57,855 bases of DNA, taken from Actinomycetes bacterium. Lineage in GTDB: Bacteria; Actinomycetota; Acidimicrobiia; Acidimicrobiales; Palsa-688. The notes beneath the pieces were generated by a model that had not been told where the DNA came from, ran no database searches, and was given only the letters and a program-made list of their open reading frames with translations. Made by a program: the position numbers and the translations under genes. Within the stretch, counting starts at the first letter, position 1, and the number at the start of each line of letters is the position of its first letter. Below, in pieces: positions 8,242 to 18,866 of the stretch. The DNA lies in assembly GCA_021787365.1 (NCBI GenBank), contig JAJYMB010000060.1, positions 1-57,855 of the forward strand, read 5' to 3'.

Positions 8242-9416
8242 GCGAAGTGCCGTTCCATGCGGGCGGAGGGCCTTTCGGCGACCTGCTGCGGGATCTGGCC
8301 CGCCTTCTCACGGCGCAAGGACCGCTCAACTGGGAGGTGGCGCGCCAGACCGCGGCGTGGGCGGCCACCGAGGGCCAGGCGGAGGCCAACCCCGAGCCCA
8401 TGGCCAGGATGCGGACCGAGGAGCTGCTCAGGATCGCGGACATGCACGTGGCGGAGACCACTGGCCTCCCGACCTCCCGCAGAGGCTGGCTCGGTGTGCG
8501 CGCCGTCAGTCGGAGCGAATGGGCGTCGGTGATGCTCGGGGCGTGGCGCGAACTTCTCTCGCAAGTGGCCACGTCTCTCGGTGGCGGCCCCGGGGTGGCC
8601 CAAGCCGCAGAGCCACCTGACGGCGGCCCCATGGACCAGCTTCTCGGCAACCTGCCCCAGGTCGTCGGCCCGCTCGTGTTCGGCGCCCAGGCCGGCACCA
8701 TGGTCGGCCAGCTTGCCCGCCGCGCCATGGGCCAGTACGACGTCCCCATGCCGGCGCCGGCTGGCGACGAGTTGCTCTCGGTGCCCGCCACGGTGGACGA
8801 GTTCTCGGCCGCGTGGGGGCTCGCTCCAGACGACACGAGGATGTACCTGTGCCTGCGAGACGTCGCCTACCACGCCGTCCTCAGCCGGCCGCACGTGTCG
8901 AAGTACCTAGAGGAGCACCTGACGGCCTATGCAGGCGGGTTCAGGGTCGAGATCGGCACCATCGAGGCGCGCCTTTCGGGCCTTGACCCGAGCGACCCGA
9001 GCTCGTTCCAGCAGGCCCTAGGCGACCCCGAGGCGCTCCTCGGTGAGATGCAGACCGATGAGCAACGCCAGGTCTTGGTGCCTCTCCGGGCTTTCCTGTC
9101 TGCATTGTGCGGTTACACAGACTTCGTGATCGAAAAGGTGGGCCAGCGCCTCGTGGGCTCTTACGCCCTTGTGTCAGAGGCGTTCCGGCGCCGGCGCCTC
9201 GAAGCCACAGCAGGCGAGCGGGTGCTCGCCAAGCTGTTGGGGGTGGAAGTCGACCAGGCGACGGTCGACCGAGGGCACGCGTTTGTGAGCGGGGTCTGCC
9301 AACGCGCTCCCGAGGCGGTGCTGGCGCGCTTGTGGGAGTCCGAGGAGACCCTGCCGACGCCTCCCGAGATCGACGCTCCTGGGCTCTGGCTGGCGCGTCT
9401 CGAACTGCCCTCTTAG
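8238..9416 (+). CDS. DUF2342 / zincin-like family protein
   Basis: 392 residues matching the actinobacterial DUF2342 family, annotated elsewhere as zinc-dependent metalloprotease or F420-associated. Family-like segments are LPQVVGPLVFGAQAGTMVGQL, RMYLCLRDVAYHAVLSRP and GYTDFVIEKVGQRLVGSY with SEAFRRRR. As I recall the family, the helix that aligns with RDVAYHAVL carries a Glu and a His (E..xH), and here these read Asp and Tyr, so metal binding is doubtful. GGGAGACGAGG precedes the ATG, and the stop of a short leader ORF overlaps it. No F420 genes are nearby. Confidence 0.8.
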   Translation: MSEVPFHAGGGPFGDLLRDLARLLTAQGPLNWEVARQTAAWAATEGQAEANPEPMARMRTEELLRIADMHVAETTGLPTSRRGWLGVRAVSRSEWASVMLGAWRELLSQVATSLGGGPGVAQAAEPPDGGPMDQLLGNLPQVVGPLVFGAQAGTMVGQLARRAMGQYDVPMPAPAGDELLSVPATVDEFSAAWGLAPDDTRMYLCLRDVAYHAVLSRPHVSKYLEEHLTAYAGGFRVEIGTIEARLSGLDPSDPSSFQQALGDPEALLGEMQTDEQRQVLVPLRAFLSALCGYTDFVIEKVGQRLVGSYALVSEAFRRRRLEATAGERVLAKLLGVEVDQATVDRGHAFVSGVCQRAPEAVLARLWESEETLPTPPEIDAPGLWLARLELPS

Positions 9417-9496
9417 CAGCTTCGCTGAGCGAGCACCCGGCCGGCGGTGACGCCGGCGGCAGCTTCCCTTGCGGAGCTCGCGGCTTCCTCTGCCCG

Positions 9497-9596
9497 ATGC
9501 GAAAAGGTAAAAGCGCGCAAAGCCGGAGGATCCGGAGGACGGCGCCGGCGGGTGCCTGTCCCTCGGGCACCGTCCTCAAGTAGCCGGGGCGGCTGG
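9497..9596 (+). ncRNA. Possible structured 5' leader RNA (partly c-di-GMP-I/GEMM-like)
   Basis: Upstream of the disordered protein gene lie GCGCAAAGCC (9515-9524), a hairpin with arms GAGGACGG (9535-9542) and CCGTCCTC (9570-9577), and AAGTAGCCGGGGCGGCTGG (9578-9596). The first and last resemble the GACGCAAAGCC and AGGTAGCCGGGTTACC strands of class I c-di-GMP riboswitches, with a hairpin between them as expected. The 5' part (GCGAAAAGG) fits that model poorly. It may be a different structured leader, or chance similarity. Confidence 0.3.
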
Positions 9597-9611
9597 TCGA
9601 ATTAGGGATCC

Positions 9612-10370
9612 ATGACAGAGCAGCAGGCACAAGTCGCCATCGGAGCCACCCAAGCCGACGGGGCGGGCCCCGCCTCCACCCCAGCCGACAGCGCCGATAG
9701 CGCCCCTGCCGTTCCCACCGGCACCGTCCAGCGGCCCGTGTGGGCCAGTCTCCTCCAGCCGGGAGGCGCCGACGTGCCCGTCGTCCCGTACTCCCCGCCT
9801 GCGTTCCCTTCCCGGCGTGACGAGGCCGCGGCACCGGCCTTTGGGGGGGCCGGCGCGGACCGCATACTCGCGTCGCTGAAGGGCATGGTGTTCTCGGAGC
9901 CGGACCCTGCTCCTCCGACCACGACCTCGCCGGTGCCGGGTGCCACCTCTTCCGCCACCCCTCTCGCTGCTCGTTCTCCCGTCGGGGCTGCTGGCAGCAC
10001 ACCTTCAGCGGCAACGGCCGGCCGTCCTGCAGCCGGCGCACCCCTCGCCGGCGCCAATGCTCTGGAACGCGCGCCCCGCACCAGTGGAACGTCGGCGGCG
10101 GCTGCGGGGAGCGGCGGGCGGCCCCGGTCGGGCCCGAACCCGCCCGGCCCGACCCTGAGCTTGGCTTCCCCGGGGGCACGTACTGCCCAGGAGCAAGAGC
10201 AGGCCGGTACGGAGAAGAGCGCTCCGCCGGCAGGCAAAGCGGGACCGCCAGGCCCCGGAAGCGCAGAGAACAGCGAGGTAGCTACAAGTGGTCCCGCCGC
10301 CGGCGAGGCTCAGAACGACGACATCTTGCCGGCGCCCCGGAAGAGGGCCTTCAGCTTCCGCTGGCGCTGA
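9612..10370 (+). CDS. Pro/Ala-rich disordered protein, unknown function
   Basis: 252 residues, mostly Pro, Ala, Gly, Ser and Thr, with no predicted domain, signal or membrane helix. More ordered islands are RPVWASLLQPGGADVPVVPYSPPAFPSR-like sequence at about 40-70, ADRILASLKGMVF and the basic tail PAPRKRAFSFRWR. Start ATG 9612 has an AGGGATCC site just upstream. A 412-codon minus-strand frame over the same bases looks like a shadow, because it has no domain and runs through both this gene and the intergenic region. I do not recognise the family. Confidence 0.55.
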   Translation: MTEQQAQVAIGATQADGAGPASTPADSADSAPAVPTGTVQRPVWASLLQPGGADVPVVPYSPPAFPSRRDEAAAPAFGGAGADRILASLKGMVFSEPDPAPPTTTSPVPGATSSATPLAARSPVGAAGSTPSAATAGRPAAGAPLAGANALERAPRTSGTSAAAAGSGGRPRSGPNPPGPTLSLASPGARTAQEQEQAGTEKSAPPAGKAGPPGPGSAENSEVATSGPAAGEAQNDDILPAPRKRAFSFRWR

Positions 10371-10404
10371 ACCAGGCCCTGCCCTCGGTCCCCCCTTTAG
10401 GCCG

Positions 10405-11130
10405 TTAGGCCCCCGGCTGTTCGGCCTCGGGCTTCGCCGTTTCCAGCTTGTAGCCGAGCCCGCGCACGGTGGTGATCCGCTGAGGGTGCGAGGGGTCGTC
10501 TTCGATGCGGGCCCGGAGGCGCTTCACGTGCACGTCGAGGGTCTTGGTGTCGCCCACGTAATGCGAGCCCCAGACCCGGTCTATCAGCGTCTCGCGGGTG
10601 AGCACGCGCCCCGCGTTGGCCATGAGCAGCTCGAGCAGTTCGAACTCCTTCAGGGGCAGGCTTATGGCCGAGCCCCGGAGGTAGACCTCGTGACGTTCGG
10701 GGTCGAGGCGGAGGTCCCCCACCTCGAGCTCGCCCAAGCCCGCCTGCTGTTCGCTCGCCGGCGTGCGGCGCAGGACGGCCCGCATGCGGGCTACGAGCTC
10801 ACGCAAGCGGTAGGGCTTGCTCACGTAGTCGTCCGCGCCGACTTCCAGGCCGACCACCGTGTCGATCTCGCTCGACTTGGCCGTGACCATGATTATCGGG
10901 ACGCGCGAGCCTTTGGCCCGGATGGTCCGGCACACGTCGATACCCGAGACGCGTGGCAGCATGAGGTCGAGAAGCACGAGGTCGGGGCGGACCGTGGCGA
11001 ACTTCTCCAGCGCCTCGGCCCCGTCGTAGGCCACCTCCACCCGGAAGCCTTCGCGTTTCAGGCCGACGGCCAGGGCGTCGACGAACGAGGGCTCGTCCTC
11101 CACGAGCAGGACGGTCACCTGGTCAGCCAC
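10405..11130 (-). CDS. OmpR/PhoB-family response regulator (RegX3-like)
   Basis: 241 residues: receiver domain (about 5-117) with acidic pair EDE, phospho-acceptor Asp in LLDLMLPRVSG (about 55) and Lys in SKPYRL, followed by a winged-helix DNA-binding domain ending ITTVRGLGYKLE. The GTG start overlaps the kinase stop by 8 bases. Similarity and the PAS-type kinase partner point to the SenX3/RegX3 pair, which in actinobacteria responds to phosphate limitation; ppk1 2.5 kb away is consistent. The 3' end carries a duplicated GGCCTAA that includes the stop codon. Confidence 0.9.
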   Translation of the reverse strand: MADQVTVLLVEDEPSFVDALAVGLKREGFRVEVAYDGAEALEKFATVRPDLVLLDLMLPRVSGIDVCRTIRAKGSRVPIIMVTAKSSEIDTVVGLEVGADDYVSKPYRLRELVARMRAVLRRTPASEQQAGLGELEVGDLRLDPERHEVYLRGSAISLPLKEFELLELLMANAGRVLTRETLIDRVWGSHYVGDTKTLDVHVKRLRARIEDDPSHPQRITTVRGLGYKLETAKPEAEQPGA

Positions 11131-12217
11131 TGCCGTGCTCCTTGGCGGGCCCCTCGGCGGCCGGCTCGTCCCCGGCCGGCGGGGCCAGTGGCAGGCACAG
11201 GGTGAAAGTGGAGCCCTCGCCTTCCACTGACTGCACGCTCACTTCACCGCCGTGGTACGCGGCCACGTGGCGGACGATAGCGAGGCCGAGGCCCGTGCCA
11301 CCAGTCCAGCGTGACCGGGCGCGGTCGACCCGGTAGAACCGTTCGAAGATCCGTTCCTGGTCGCGCTTGGGGATCCCGATGCCCTCGTCGCGCACCCATA
11401 GGCACGCCCTACCGTTGTGGCGCGCCGTGCTCAGGTAGACGGTCCCGCCCGGCTCTGAGTAGTTGATGGCGTTGTCTATGAGGTTGGCGATGGCCGAGCC
11501 GAGGTCGCGCCGGTTGGCGAGGACCAAGAGCCCTTCCTCTGAGCGCGAGATGTCCAGGTTGATGTCACGGGCGGCGGCCGGCCGGCGGAACTCCTCGACG
11601 GCTTCGTCGACCACGGCTGCCAACTGGACCGGCACCAGGGTGCCAGTGGCGCCCGCCTCGACCCGGGAGAGGTCGAGCAGGTCGTCCACGATGCGGGAGA
11701 TCCTTCTCGCTTCGGCCCCCAGCTTCTCGGTAAGGCGGCAGACCACCTCGGGGTCGTCCTCTCCTTCCAAGGTCTCGGCAAGAAGGCTGAGGGCGCCGAG
11801 CGGGGTCTTCAGCTCGTGGCTCAGGTTGGCCACGAAATCCTTCCTCATGGCTTCGAGGCGGCGCAGCTCCGACACGTCGTCCACCAGGGCCACGGCCCCG
11901 AGGGGCGGGTTCGTGGCGCCGAGGGGGTAGGCCTTGATCTCCAGGGTGTGCCTCGTCGGCGAGTAGAGGTCGAGCGTTTCCTCGTGGTACGAGCCGGCGA
12001 GGGCCCGGCTGAGCGCGGCCTCGACGGCGCGGTCGGCCAGCAGGTCCCCCTCCCGGGCGTTGACCAGGTCGCGCGCAGGTGCGTTGCGCAAGACCACCCT
12101 GCCGCTCGCGTCAGAGACCACCATGCCCTGGCTCGCCAGGTCCACCGCCTGGCGGAGCAGTTCGAAGAACTCCCCGGCCTCCCCTTCGTAAAGCCGCGGG
12201 GTGGCCGGCGCGCTCAA
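11123..12217 (-). CDS. PAS-domain sensor histidine kinase (SenX3-like)
   Basis: About 364 residues. A PAS-like sensor region (about 20-115, DLASQGMVVSDASGRVVLRN) leads to the dimerisation/H-box NLSHELKTPLG, N-box LIDNAINYS, G1 DEGIGIP and G2 GTGLGLAIV. There is no clear membrane helix, so sensing is probably cytoplasmic. The preferred start is TTG 12217: GGAG lies 5 bases before it and it overlaps the phosphatase stop as TTGA. Longer frames up to 12286 would run inside the phosphatase gene. The kinase phosphorylates the regulator encoded directly downstream. Confidence 0.9.
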   Translation of the reverse strand: MSAPATPRLYEGEAGEFFELLRQAVDLASQGMVVSDASGRVVLRNAPARDLVNAREGDLLADRAVEAALSRALAGSYHEETLDLYSPTRHTLEIKAYPLGATNPPLGAVALVDDVSELRRLEAMRKDFVANLSHELKTPLGALSLLAETLEGEDDPEVVCRLTEKLGAEARRISRIVDDLLDLSRVEAGATGTLVPVQLAAVVDEAVEEFRRPAAARDINLDISRSEEGLLVLANRRDLGSAIANLIDNAINYSEPGGTVYLSTARHNGRACLWVRDEGIGIPKRDQERIFERFYRVDRARSRWTGGTGLGLAIVRHVAAYHGGEVSVQSVEGEGSTFTLCLPLAPPAGDEPAAEGPAKEHGSG

Positions 12218-12690
12218 ACCGTCTCCGTGGTCACCGGGGGGAAGTAGCGGGCCGAACTGAACGAGCCATCGGCTCCTTCCAGGCACCAGACCGAGCCCTT
12301 GGCTTGGCGCGGGTTAGGGCCGAGGTCCAGACGGTCCTCGTCGGCGAGCGCCATTAGTACCTCGGCGACCACGTCCCCATGGGTGCAGACGGCCACGTCG
12401 GCGCCTGCCAGGGAACGGACGAGCTTGACGGCGGAGGCGCGTTGGCCCTCGGCGAGGTCGTCCGACAGCTCTACCTCGAGGCCCCTCGCGTTGGCCAGGG
12501 GCGTGACCGTTTGGGCGCAGCGGAGGTAGGGGCTCGAAAGCACGCGTGAAACGGGGGCGAACTGGCCCACCACGCCAACGAGGTCCTCCGCCTCCTTGAA
12601 GCCCTGCGGAGAGAGGGGACGCTTGTGGTCTGGCCCCGGCCATTCCTTCCGGGCCAGGGCATGGGCATGCCGTATGAGCAGTAACGCCAC
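12214..12690 (-). CDS. Histidine phosphatase family protein (SixA-like)
   Basis: About 158 residues of the phosphoglycerate-mutase-like superfamily. The catalytic RHG-type motif is LIRHAHA near the N-terminus; a second Arg lies in SSPYLRCAQT and the second His in CTHGDVV. Short size and context resemble SixA, which removes phosphate from phosphohistidine. Its gene overlaps the sensor kinase gene, so it may act on a phosphohistidine of that pathway or on a small phosphorylated metabolite (inference). GTG 12690 is the chosen start; TTG 12699 is possible. Confidence 0.82.
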   Translation of the reverse strand: MALLLIRHAHALARKEWPGPDHKRPLSPQGFKEAEDLVGVVGQFAPVSRVLSSPYLRCAQTVTPLANARGLEVELSDDLAEGQRASAVKLVRSLAGADVAVCTHGDVVAEVLMALADEDRLDLGPNPRQAKGSVWCLEGADGSFSSARYFPPVTTETV

Positions 12691-12864
12691 TGGTCCCAAG
12701 TTTTACAGACCTGTGGCGATTGCGGGAACCGTCCCCTACAGGGGTCTACCGCGCTCAGGAGGGGTGAGGGCGCTGATCGTGGTGGGAAGGGCGCCCTGAC
12801 GGCGAAAGCAACGCATCTTGCCGGCTCGGGCGGGGGCTGACACGACGCGAGGCCCTGGTGCCTT

Positions 12865-12870
12865 TAGCGT
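12865..12870 (+). promoter_or_regulatory. Extended leaderless -10 box of sortase gene
   Basis: TAGCGT lies exactly 7 bases before ATG 12878, so transcription would begin at or next to the start codon. The same TAGCGT-N7-ATG arrangement precedes ppk1 on the other strand. Confidence 0.55.
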
Positions 12871-12877
12871 TGTCCAC

Positions 12878-14227
12878 ATGCCCGTGCGTCGCGGAGCCCC
12901 AGGGCAGGGCGGTTGGTACGGCGTGGTCAGGGAGATCGGCCTGGCTCTCGTGGTCGCCGGCGTGGTCGTGCTGCTGTTCGTGGCCTACGACCTGGTCGGC
13001 ACCAACTTCGCCGAGCAGCAGAGCCAGGCCCGCCTGGCTCATGAGTTCAGTGCGGCCCTGTCCCATTCCGCTGCTGCGACCTCGGCGCCGGCCCCCGGCA
13101 CCACGCTCCAGGCCAGTTCGCGGCCGGCCAGTTCGCGTCCGGCCAGTTCACGGCCGGCCAGCTCGGGCAAGGTCGCACAGGCCAACCAGGGGACCAACCG
13201 GCCGCATGCCGGTCAGCACTTCCAGGCCAACCAGCCAAAGCAGGCGCCAAGCGCTCGGTCGAGCGCCGGCTCGGCGCACCGTCCTGGCCGGCGGGCCCAA
13301 AACGGCCGCCCGGCCCACCAGGCCCAGCCCGTCCAGGACGTCTCGATCTCGGCCCCTCCTGGTGGCGCCCTCGACCACCTGGTGATCCCGGCCATCGGGG
13401 TCAACCGCTACGTCGTCGAAGGTGTCCAGGAGCAGGACCTCCAGTTGGGCCCCGGGCACTACCCGGGCTCCCCCCTCCCCGGCCAGCGGGGCAACGTCGG
13501 GATCGCCGGCCACAGGACCACCTTCGGGGCACCCTTTTTCCGCCTAAACGAACTCAGGCAGGGTGACTTGATCTACCTGACCGACCTCTCGGGAACTACG
13601 TGGGTCTACAGCGTGCGCCAGAAGTGGGTGGTCGTGCCCTCGGACGTAGCCGTACTCGACCCGACGCGCGGTGCCGACCTCACCCTCACGACCTGCAACC
13701 CCCGGTTTTGGGCGACGACGCGCCTGGTGGTGAGGGCCGTGCTGGTGGAGCACTTGGCACGCGGGGCCAAGTTCGCCGGCGGGTTGCCCGTCCGCCTCGA
13801 GACGCCCCGCCCAGCCCGAAGCGGTGGTGCCGGCGCCCCGCCGGCGACCGCCCCGCAGGCTTCCTCCAGCGCCTCTGGGGCGCGTGGCACGGCCACCACC
13901 GGAGCTAGCGCCGGAGCCTCGCAGGGCGGGGCCCGCACCTCGCAGAGCGGGGCCGGTCCGGGTGCCTCGAAGGGCGGGCCCGGCCCGGGCTCACCTGTCG
14001 TGGGCAGTGCTGCGGTCACCCTGGGCGGCCCTGGGGCCTGGACGTGGGCGAGCGCTCTCGGCTTCGGTGCCCTGGCGGTCGCCGTATGGGTGGTCACCCG
14101 GCTGCTGGCGGGCCGCCGGCACCGCTACGCCAAGGTGGCCTTGCTGGTTGCCGGCGCCTTGGTCAGCCTCGTGCCCTTGTGGTTTGCCTTCGGGGCGGCC
14201 GTCGACCTCTTGCCGGCCAACTTCTAG
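12878..14227 (+). CDS. Class E sortase
   Basis: About 449 residues. An N-terminal membrane helix (about 20-41, IGLALVVAGVVVLLFVAYDL) is followed by a Pro/Ser/Gln-rich linker with RPASS repeated (13104-13160 in DNA). The sortase domain has catalytic His in NVGIAGHRTTF (about 212), Cys in DLTLTTCNPRF (about 273) and Arg about 9 residues later. TLTTC is typical of class E sortases, which join LAXTG-type proteins to the cell wall. A second low-complexity region and C-terminal membrane helices follow, which is unusual. No sortase substrate is seen in this window. Start ATG 12878 is leaderless-like; an upstream GTG is less likely. Confidence 0.88.
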   Translation: MPVRRGAPGQGGWYGVVREIGLALVVAGVVVLLFVAYDLVGTNFAEQQSQARLAHEFSAALSHSAAATSAPAPGTTLQASSRPASSRPASSRPASSGKVAQANQGTNRPHAGQHFQANQPKQAPSARSSAGSAHRPGRRAQNGRPAHQAQPVQDVSISAPPGGALDHLVIPAIGVNRYVVEGVQEQDLQLGPGHYPGSPLPGQRGNVGIAGHRTTFGAPFFRLNELRQGDLIYLTDLSGTTWVYSVRQKWVVVPSDVAVLDPTRGADLTLTTCNPRFWATTRLVVRAVLVEHLARGAKFAGGLPVRLETPRPARSGGAGAPPATAPQASSSASGARGTATTGASAGASQGGARTSQSGAGPGASKGGPGPGSPVVGSAAVTLGGPGAWTWASALGFGALAVAVWVVTRLLAGRRHRYAKVALLVAGALVSLVPLWFAFGAAVDLLPANF

Positions 14228-14309
14228 GTCTAGGTTCTAGGGTTGCACAAGGGGCAAGCTTTCCGTCTCGCGTTCTTGTAGCAGTTAAGTGCTTGTAGCA
14301 GTAAGTGGT
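14223..14309. repeat. Short repeats after the sortase stop codon
   Basis: TTCTAGG, TCTAGG and TTCTAGG follow one another from 14223; the first holds the sortase stop codon. At about 14275-14309 CTTGTAGCAGTTAAGTG and CTTGTAGCAGTAAGTG form a second direct duplication. The 141-base gap to the ppk1 3' end holds no gene. Confidence 0.7.
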
Positions 14310-14368
14310 GGAAGAAACGCTTGCGGGTCCCCGCCGGCGGCTCTTCAGGGGCGGTGCGAGGTCGATCG

Positions 14369-16576
14369 CTACAGCTTGCTCTGGGTGCCGCGCTTCGCGC
14401 GCGCCACAGCAAGTTGCTGGAAATGACGCTGGGCGTTGAAGTGCTTTATGACTGGTACTTTGCGCCAGTTGTCGTCCGGCCCGAGCTCCCAGGCGAGCTC
14501 GTCGTCGGCCAGCTCGGTCTCCAAGATCTCTCGTAGCCGGGCCTGGATTTCGGGCGAGGCGACGTCGACGAGCGCCTCGACCCGGCGGTCGAGGTTGCGC
14601 TCCATCATGTCGGCCGAGCCGATCAGGTAGCGGCCCCCGAGCGGCAGGGCGGCGGGAGCGGTGGGGCCGGCACCGTTGCTGCTCCCTCCCACGGCCGGCG
14701 AACCCTCGCCGAAATAGAAGATCCGCGAGTGCTCCAGGTAGCGGCCGACGAGCGAGCGCACCCTGATGTTTTCCGAGAGGCCGCGGACGCCGGCCCGGAG
14801 CGAGCACATCGCCCGGACCACGAGGTCGATCTGCACGCCGGCTCGGGAGGCGGAGTAGAGCGCGTCGATCACCTGGGCGTCCACCAGGTTGTTGAGCTTC
14901 CAGACGATCCGGCCGGCGCTGCCGTGAGAGCTCTCCCTCCCGATCAGCTCGACGATCCTCGAACGAACGGCCAGAGGCGCCACTATGAGCTGGCGGTAGG
15001 TCTCCTGGCGGCTGTAGCCGGTAAGGAAGTTGAAAAGGTCGGTGAGGTCCTCGCCGAGGGCTGGCGATGCCGTCAAGATGCCGATGTCTTCGTAGAGGCG
15101 GGCCGTAGAGGAGTTGTAGTTGCCCGTGCCGATGTGGCAGTAGCGGCGGATGCCCCCCGGCTCTTCGCGTACGACGAGGGCGACCTTTGCATGCGTCTTG
15201 AGGCCGATCAGCCCGTAGACGACGTGCACGCCCACTTGCTCCAGCGCTTTCGCCCAACCGATGTTGGCGGCCTCGTCTCCCCTCGCCTTCAACTCGACCA
15301 GGGCGGCCACCTGCTTGCCCTTCTCTGCCGCACGTATGAGAGCGGTCACGACCGGGCTGTCGCCCGAAGTCCGGTACAGGGTCTGCTTTATGGCGAGCAC
15401 GTTGGGGTCGTCCGCGGCGCTTTGGATGAAGGCCTCGGTCGACGTGGCGAAGCTCTCGTAGGGGTGGTGGACGACGATGTCGTCGCTTGCGATGGCGGCG
15501 AAGATGTCGGGTGGCTCGCTGTCCACGGGTAGCAGGCGCGCCGGCGTCACCGGCGAGAAGGGTTCGTCTTTCAGGTCAGGGCGGTCCAGGTCGTGGAGCG
15601 CCCAGAGCCGCCCATAGTCGAGGAGGCCCTCGGTCTGGTAGACGTCCTCGGCGTGCAGGTCGAGCTCGCGGGCGAGCAGATCCCGCACCTCGGGGTCGAA
15701 AGACGAGTCCACCTCCAAGCACACCGCCCGCCCGAAGCGGCGCCGGCGCAGCTCCATCTCGACCGCTTCGAGTAGGTCGTCGGCCTCTTCTTCGGCCAAG
15801 GTAAGGTCCGCGTTACGGATGACCCGGAAGGCGTGGCAGCTCTCGATCTCCATGCCGGGGAACAGCTCGGGCAGGAACGCACCGATCACTTCCTCTATGG
15901 CGACGAAGCGCTCGCCGTCGGGCAGGCCGACGACGCCGGGCAGGAGCGGCGGGATCTTGATCCTGGCAAAGCGGCGCTCGCCCCGCCGGGGGTCGCGCAC
16001 CATGACGGCGAGGTTGAGCGACAGGTTGGATATGTAAGGGAACGGGTGGCCCGGGTCGACCGCCAGCGGCGTGAGCACAGGGAACATCTGCGACTCGAAC
16101 AAGGACTCTGCGTAGGCCACGTCGGCCTTCCCGAGCGAGCCCCACGGGACCAGGCGGATGCCCGCGGCCGCCAGCTCAGGTACGAGGGAGGTGCTATAGA
16201 TCTCCGAGCGGCGCACGAGCATCTTTTCGACCTCGCCCCTGATCGCCCGTAGCTGGTCGGAAACCGGTGAGCCCTCGGGCGCGGTGCCCGACAGCCCGGC
16301 CGCCATCTGGTCCTTCAGGCCGGCAACCCGCACCTGGAAAAACTCGTCCAAATTGCTGGAGAAAATGGCCAGGAACTTGGCCCGCTCGAGAAGCGGCTGG
16401 GCGGGGGACTCGGCCAGGGCCAGCACGCGGCGGTTGAACTCGAGGACCGACAGCTCGCGGTTGATGTAGCGCCTCACGCCGGCGCGCTCGGGTAGGTCGG
16501 GGGCAGCGACGAGCGCCGGGCCCGCGGCGTCGTCTCGGCTCGCGCCGGTGGCGACTGTCGCGGGGCCTTGTGACAT
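14369..16576 (-). CDS. ppk1: Polyphosphate kinase 1
   Basis: 735 residues, normal for Ppk1, which reversibly polymerises ATP gamma-phosphate into polyphosphate. Visible are the N-domain (YINRELSVLEFNRRVLALA, IFSSNLDEFFQVRVAG), the head domain and two phospholipase-D-like catalytic domains; the autophosphorylated His lies in LKTHAKVALVVR, with YCHIGTGNYN following. Start ATG 16576 is preceded by TAGCGT at 7 bases (leaderless-like); the frame is open to 16789 but upstream codons show no similarity. Together with the SenX3/RegX3-like pair this suggests phosphate-storage physiology. Confidence 0.95.
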   Translation of the reverse strand: MSQGPATVATGASRDDAAGPALVAAPDLPERAGVRRYINRELSVLEFNRRVLALAESPAQPLLERAKFLAIFSSNLDEFFQVRVAGLKDQMAAGLSGTAPEGSPVSDQLRAIRGEVEKMLVRRSEIYSTSLVPELAAAGIRLVPWGSLGKADVAYAESLFESQMFPVLTPLAVDPGHPFPYISNLSLNLAVMVRDPRRGERRFARIKIPPLLPGVVGLPDGERFVAIEEVIGAFLPELFPGMEIESCHAFRVIRNADLTLAEEEADDLLEAVEMELRRRRFGRAVCLEVDSSFDPEVRDLLARELDLHAEDVYQTEGLLDYGRLWALHDLDRPDLKDEPFSPVTPARLLPVDSEPPDIFAAIASDDIVVHHPYESFATSTEAFIQSAADDPNVLAIKQTLYRTSGDSPVVTALIRAAEKGKQVAALVELKARGDEAANIGWAKALEQVGVHVVYGLIGLKTHAKVALVVREEPGGIRRYCHIGTGNYNSSTARLYEDIGILTASPALGEDLTDLFNFLTGYSRQETYRQLIVAPLAVRSRIVELIGRESSHGSAGRIVWKLNNLVDAQVIDALYSASRAGVQIDLVVRAMCSLRAGVRGLSENIRVRSLVGRYLEHSRIFYFGEGSPAVGGSSNGAGPTAPAALPLGGRYLIGSADMMERNLDRRVEALVDVASPEIQARLREILETELADDELAWELGPDDNWRKVPVIKHFNAQRHFQQLAVARAKRGTQSKL

Positions 16577-16700
16577 GCGCATCACGCTACCGCGAAGGGG
16601 CGGTGACAAACGGCCTGGCAAGCCCAGTGGTTGGCCTGATATCGCCCGCCAGTGCGCCGAGCGCAGACGAGCACGCCGCCTCGCCGTGGGGCCCTCCCCC

Positions 16701-17000
16701 TTAGCTCTCCCCCGTGACCATGAACTCGTCCCCCTCATCTTCAGGGACGCCGAGATCCCACTCGAGCAGCACGTTTTCGCGCTCGGCATCCCGGATGATG
16801 CGCTCCCTGTTGCGGCGGAACTGAGGGTCGTGGGGTGGCAACAGGAGCAGGCGGGCCAAGATGCGCTGACGGAGGTCTTCGATCAGGTTGCGCTCCCCGA
16901 AGTCCGAGTCGACCCTCCAGTGCGGTGCGACGGGGCCGAGGTAGACGACCCTGACGTGGCCCCGCGGCGGGCCAGACGGCTCGGGTTGCTGGCTGGACAT
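16701..17000 (-). CDS. Small conserved-looking protein, unknown function
   Basis: 99 residues: VRVVYLGPVAPHWRVDSDFG, then a charged helical part (NLIEDLRQRILARLLLLPPH, FRRNRERIIRDAERE) and an acidic end. There is no signal or membrane helix. ATG 17000 lies 8 bases after TAAGCT, a box that includes the leuA stop codon, so it may have its own leaderless transcript or follow leuA. I do not recognise a family. Confidence 0.7.
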   Translation of the reverse strand: MSSQQPEPSGPPRGHVRVVYLGPVAPHWRVDSDFGERNLIEDLRQRILARLLLLPPHDPQFRRNRERIIRDAERENVLLEWDLGVPEDEGDEFMVTGES

Positions 17001-17011
17001 GTAAGTCGAGC

Positions 17012-18814
<1,803 letters not shown>

Positions 18815-18856
18815 CTAAGGGCTAAGGAGGAGGATGTCGGAGGGCAGCTCGATCAT
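18815..18856 (-). CDS. Leucine leader peptide of the leuA attenuator
   Basis: A 13-residue ORF reads MIELPSDILLLSP with three adjacent Leu codons (CTC CTC CTT) just before the stop, plus one earlier Leu. An in-frame ATG at 18868 could extend it by four residues. Ribosome stalling at the Leu codons would be expected to alter pairing downstream and prevent the terminator. Position, Leu run, stop-proximal hairpin and terminator together make the call strong. Confidence 0.8.
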   Translation of the reverse strand: MIELPSDILLLSP

Positions 18857-18866
18857 GGTCACCCCC

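Noticed and set aside
8941..10179. Long minus-strand frame of 412 codons opposite the DUF2342 3' end and the disordered protein gene
   Set aside because: Arg/Pro-rich translation with no domain, spans a gap and two plus-strand genes; typical shadow frame of high-GC DNA.
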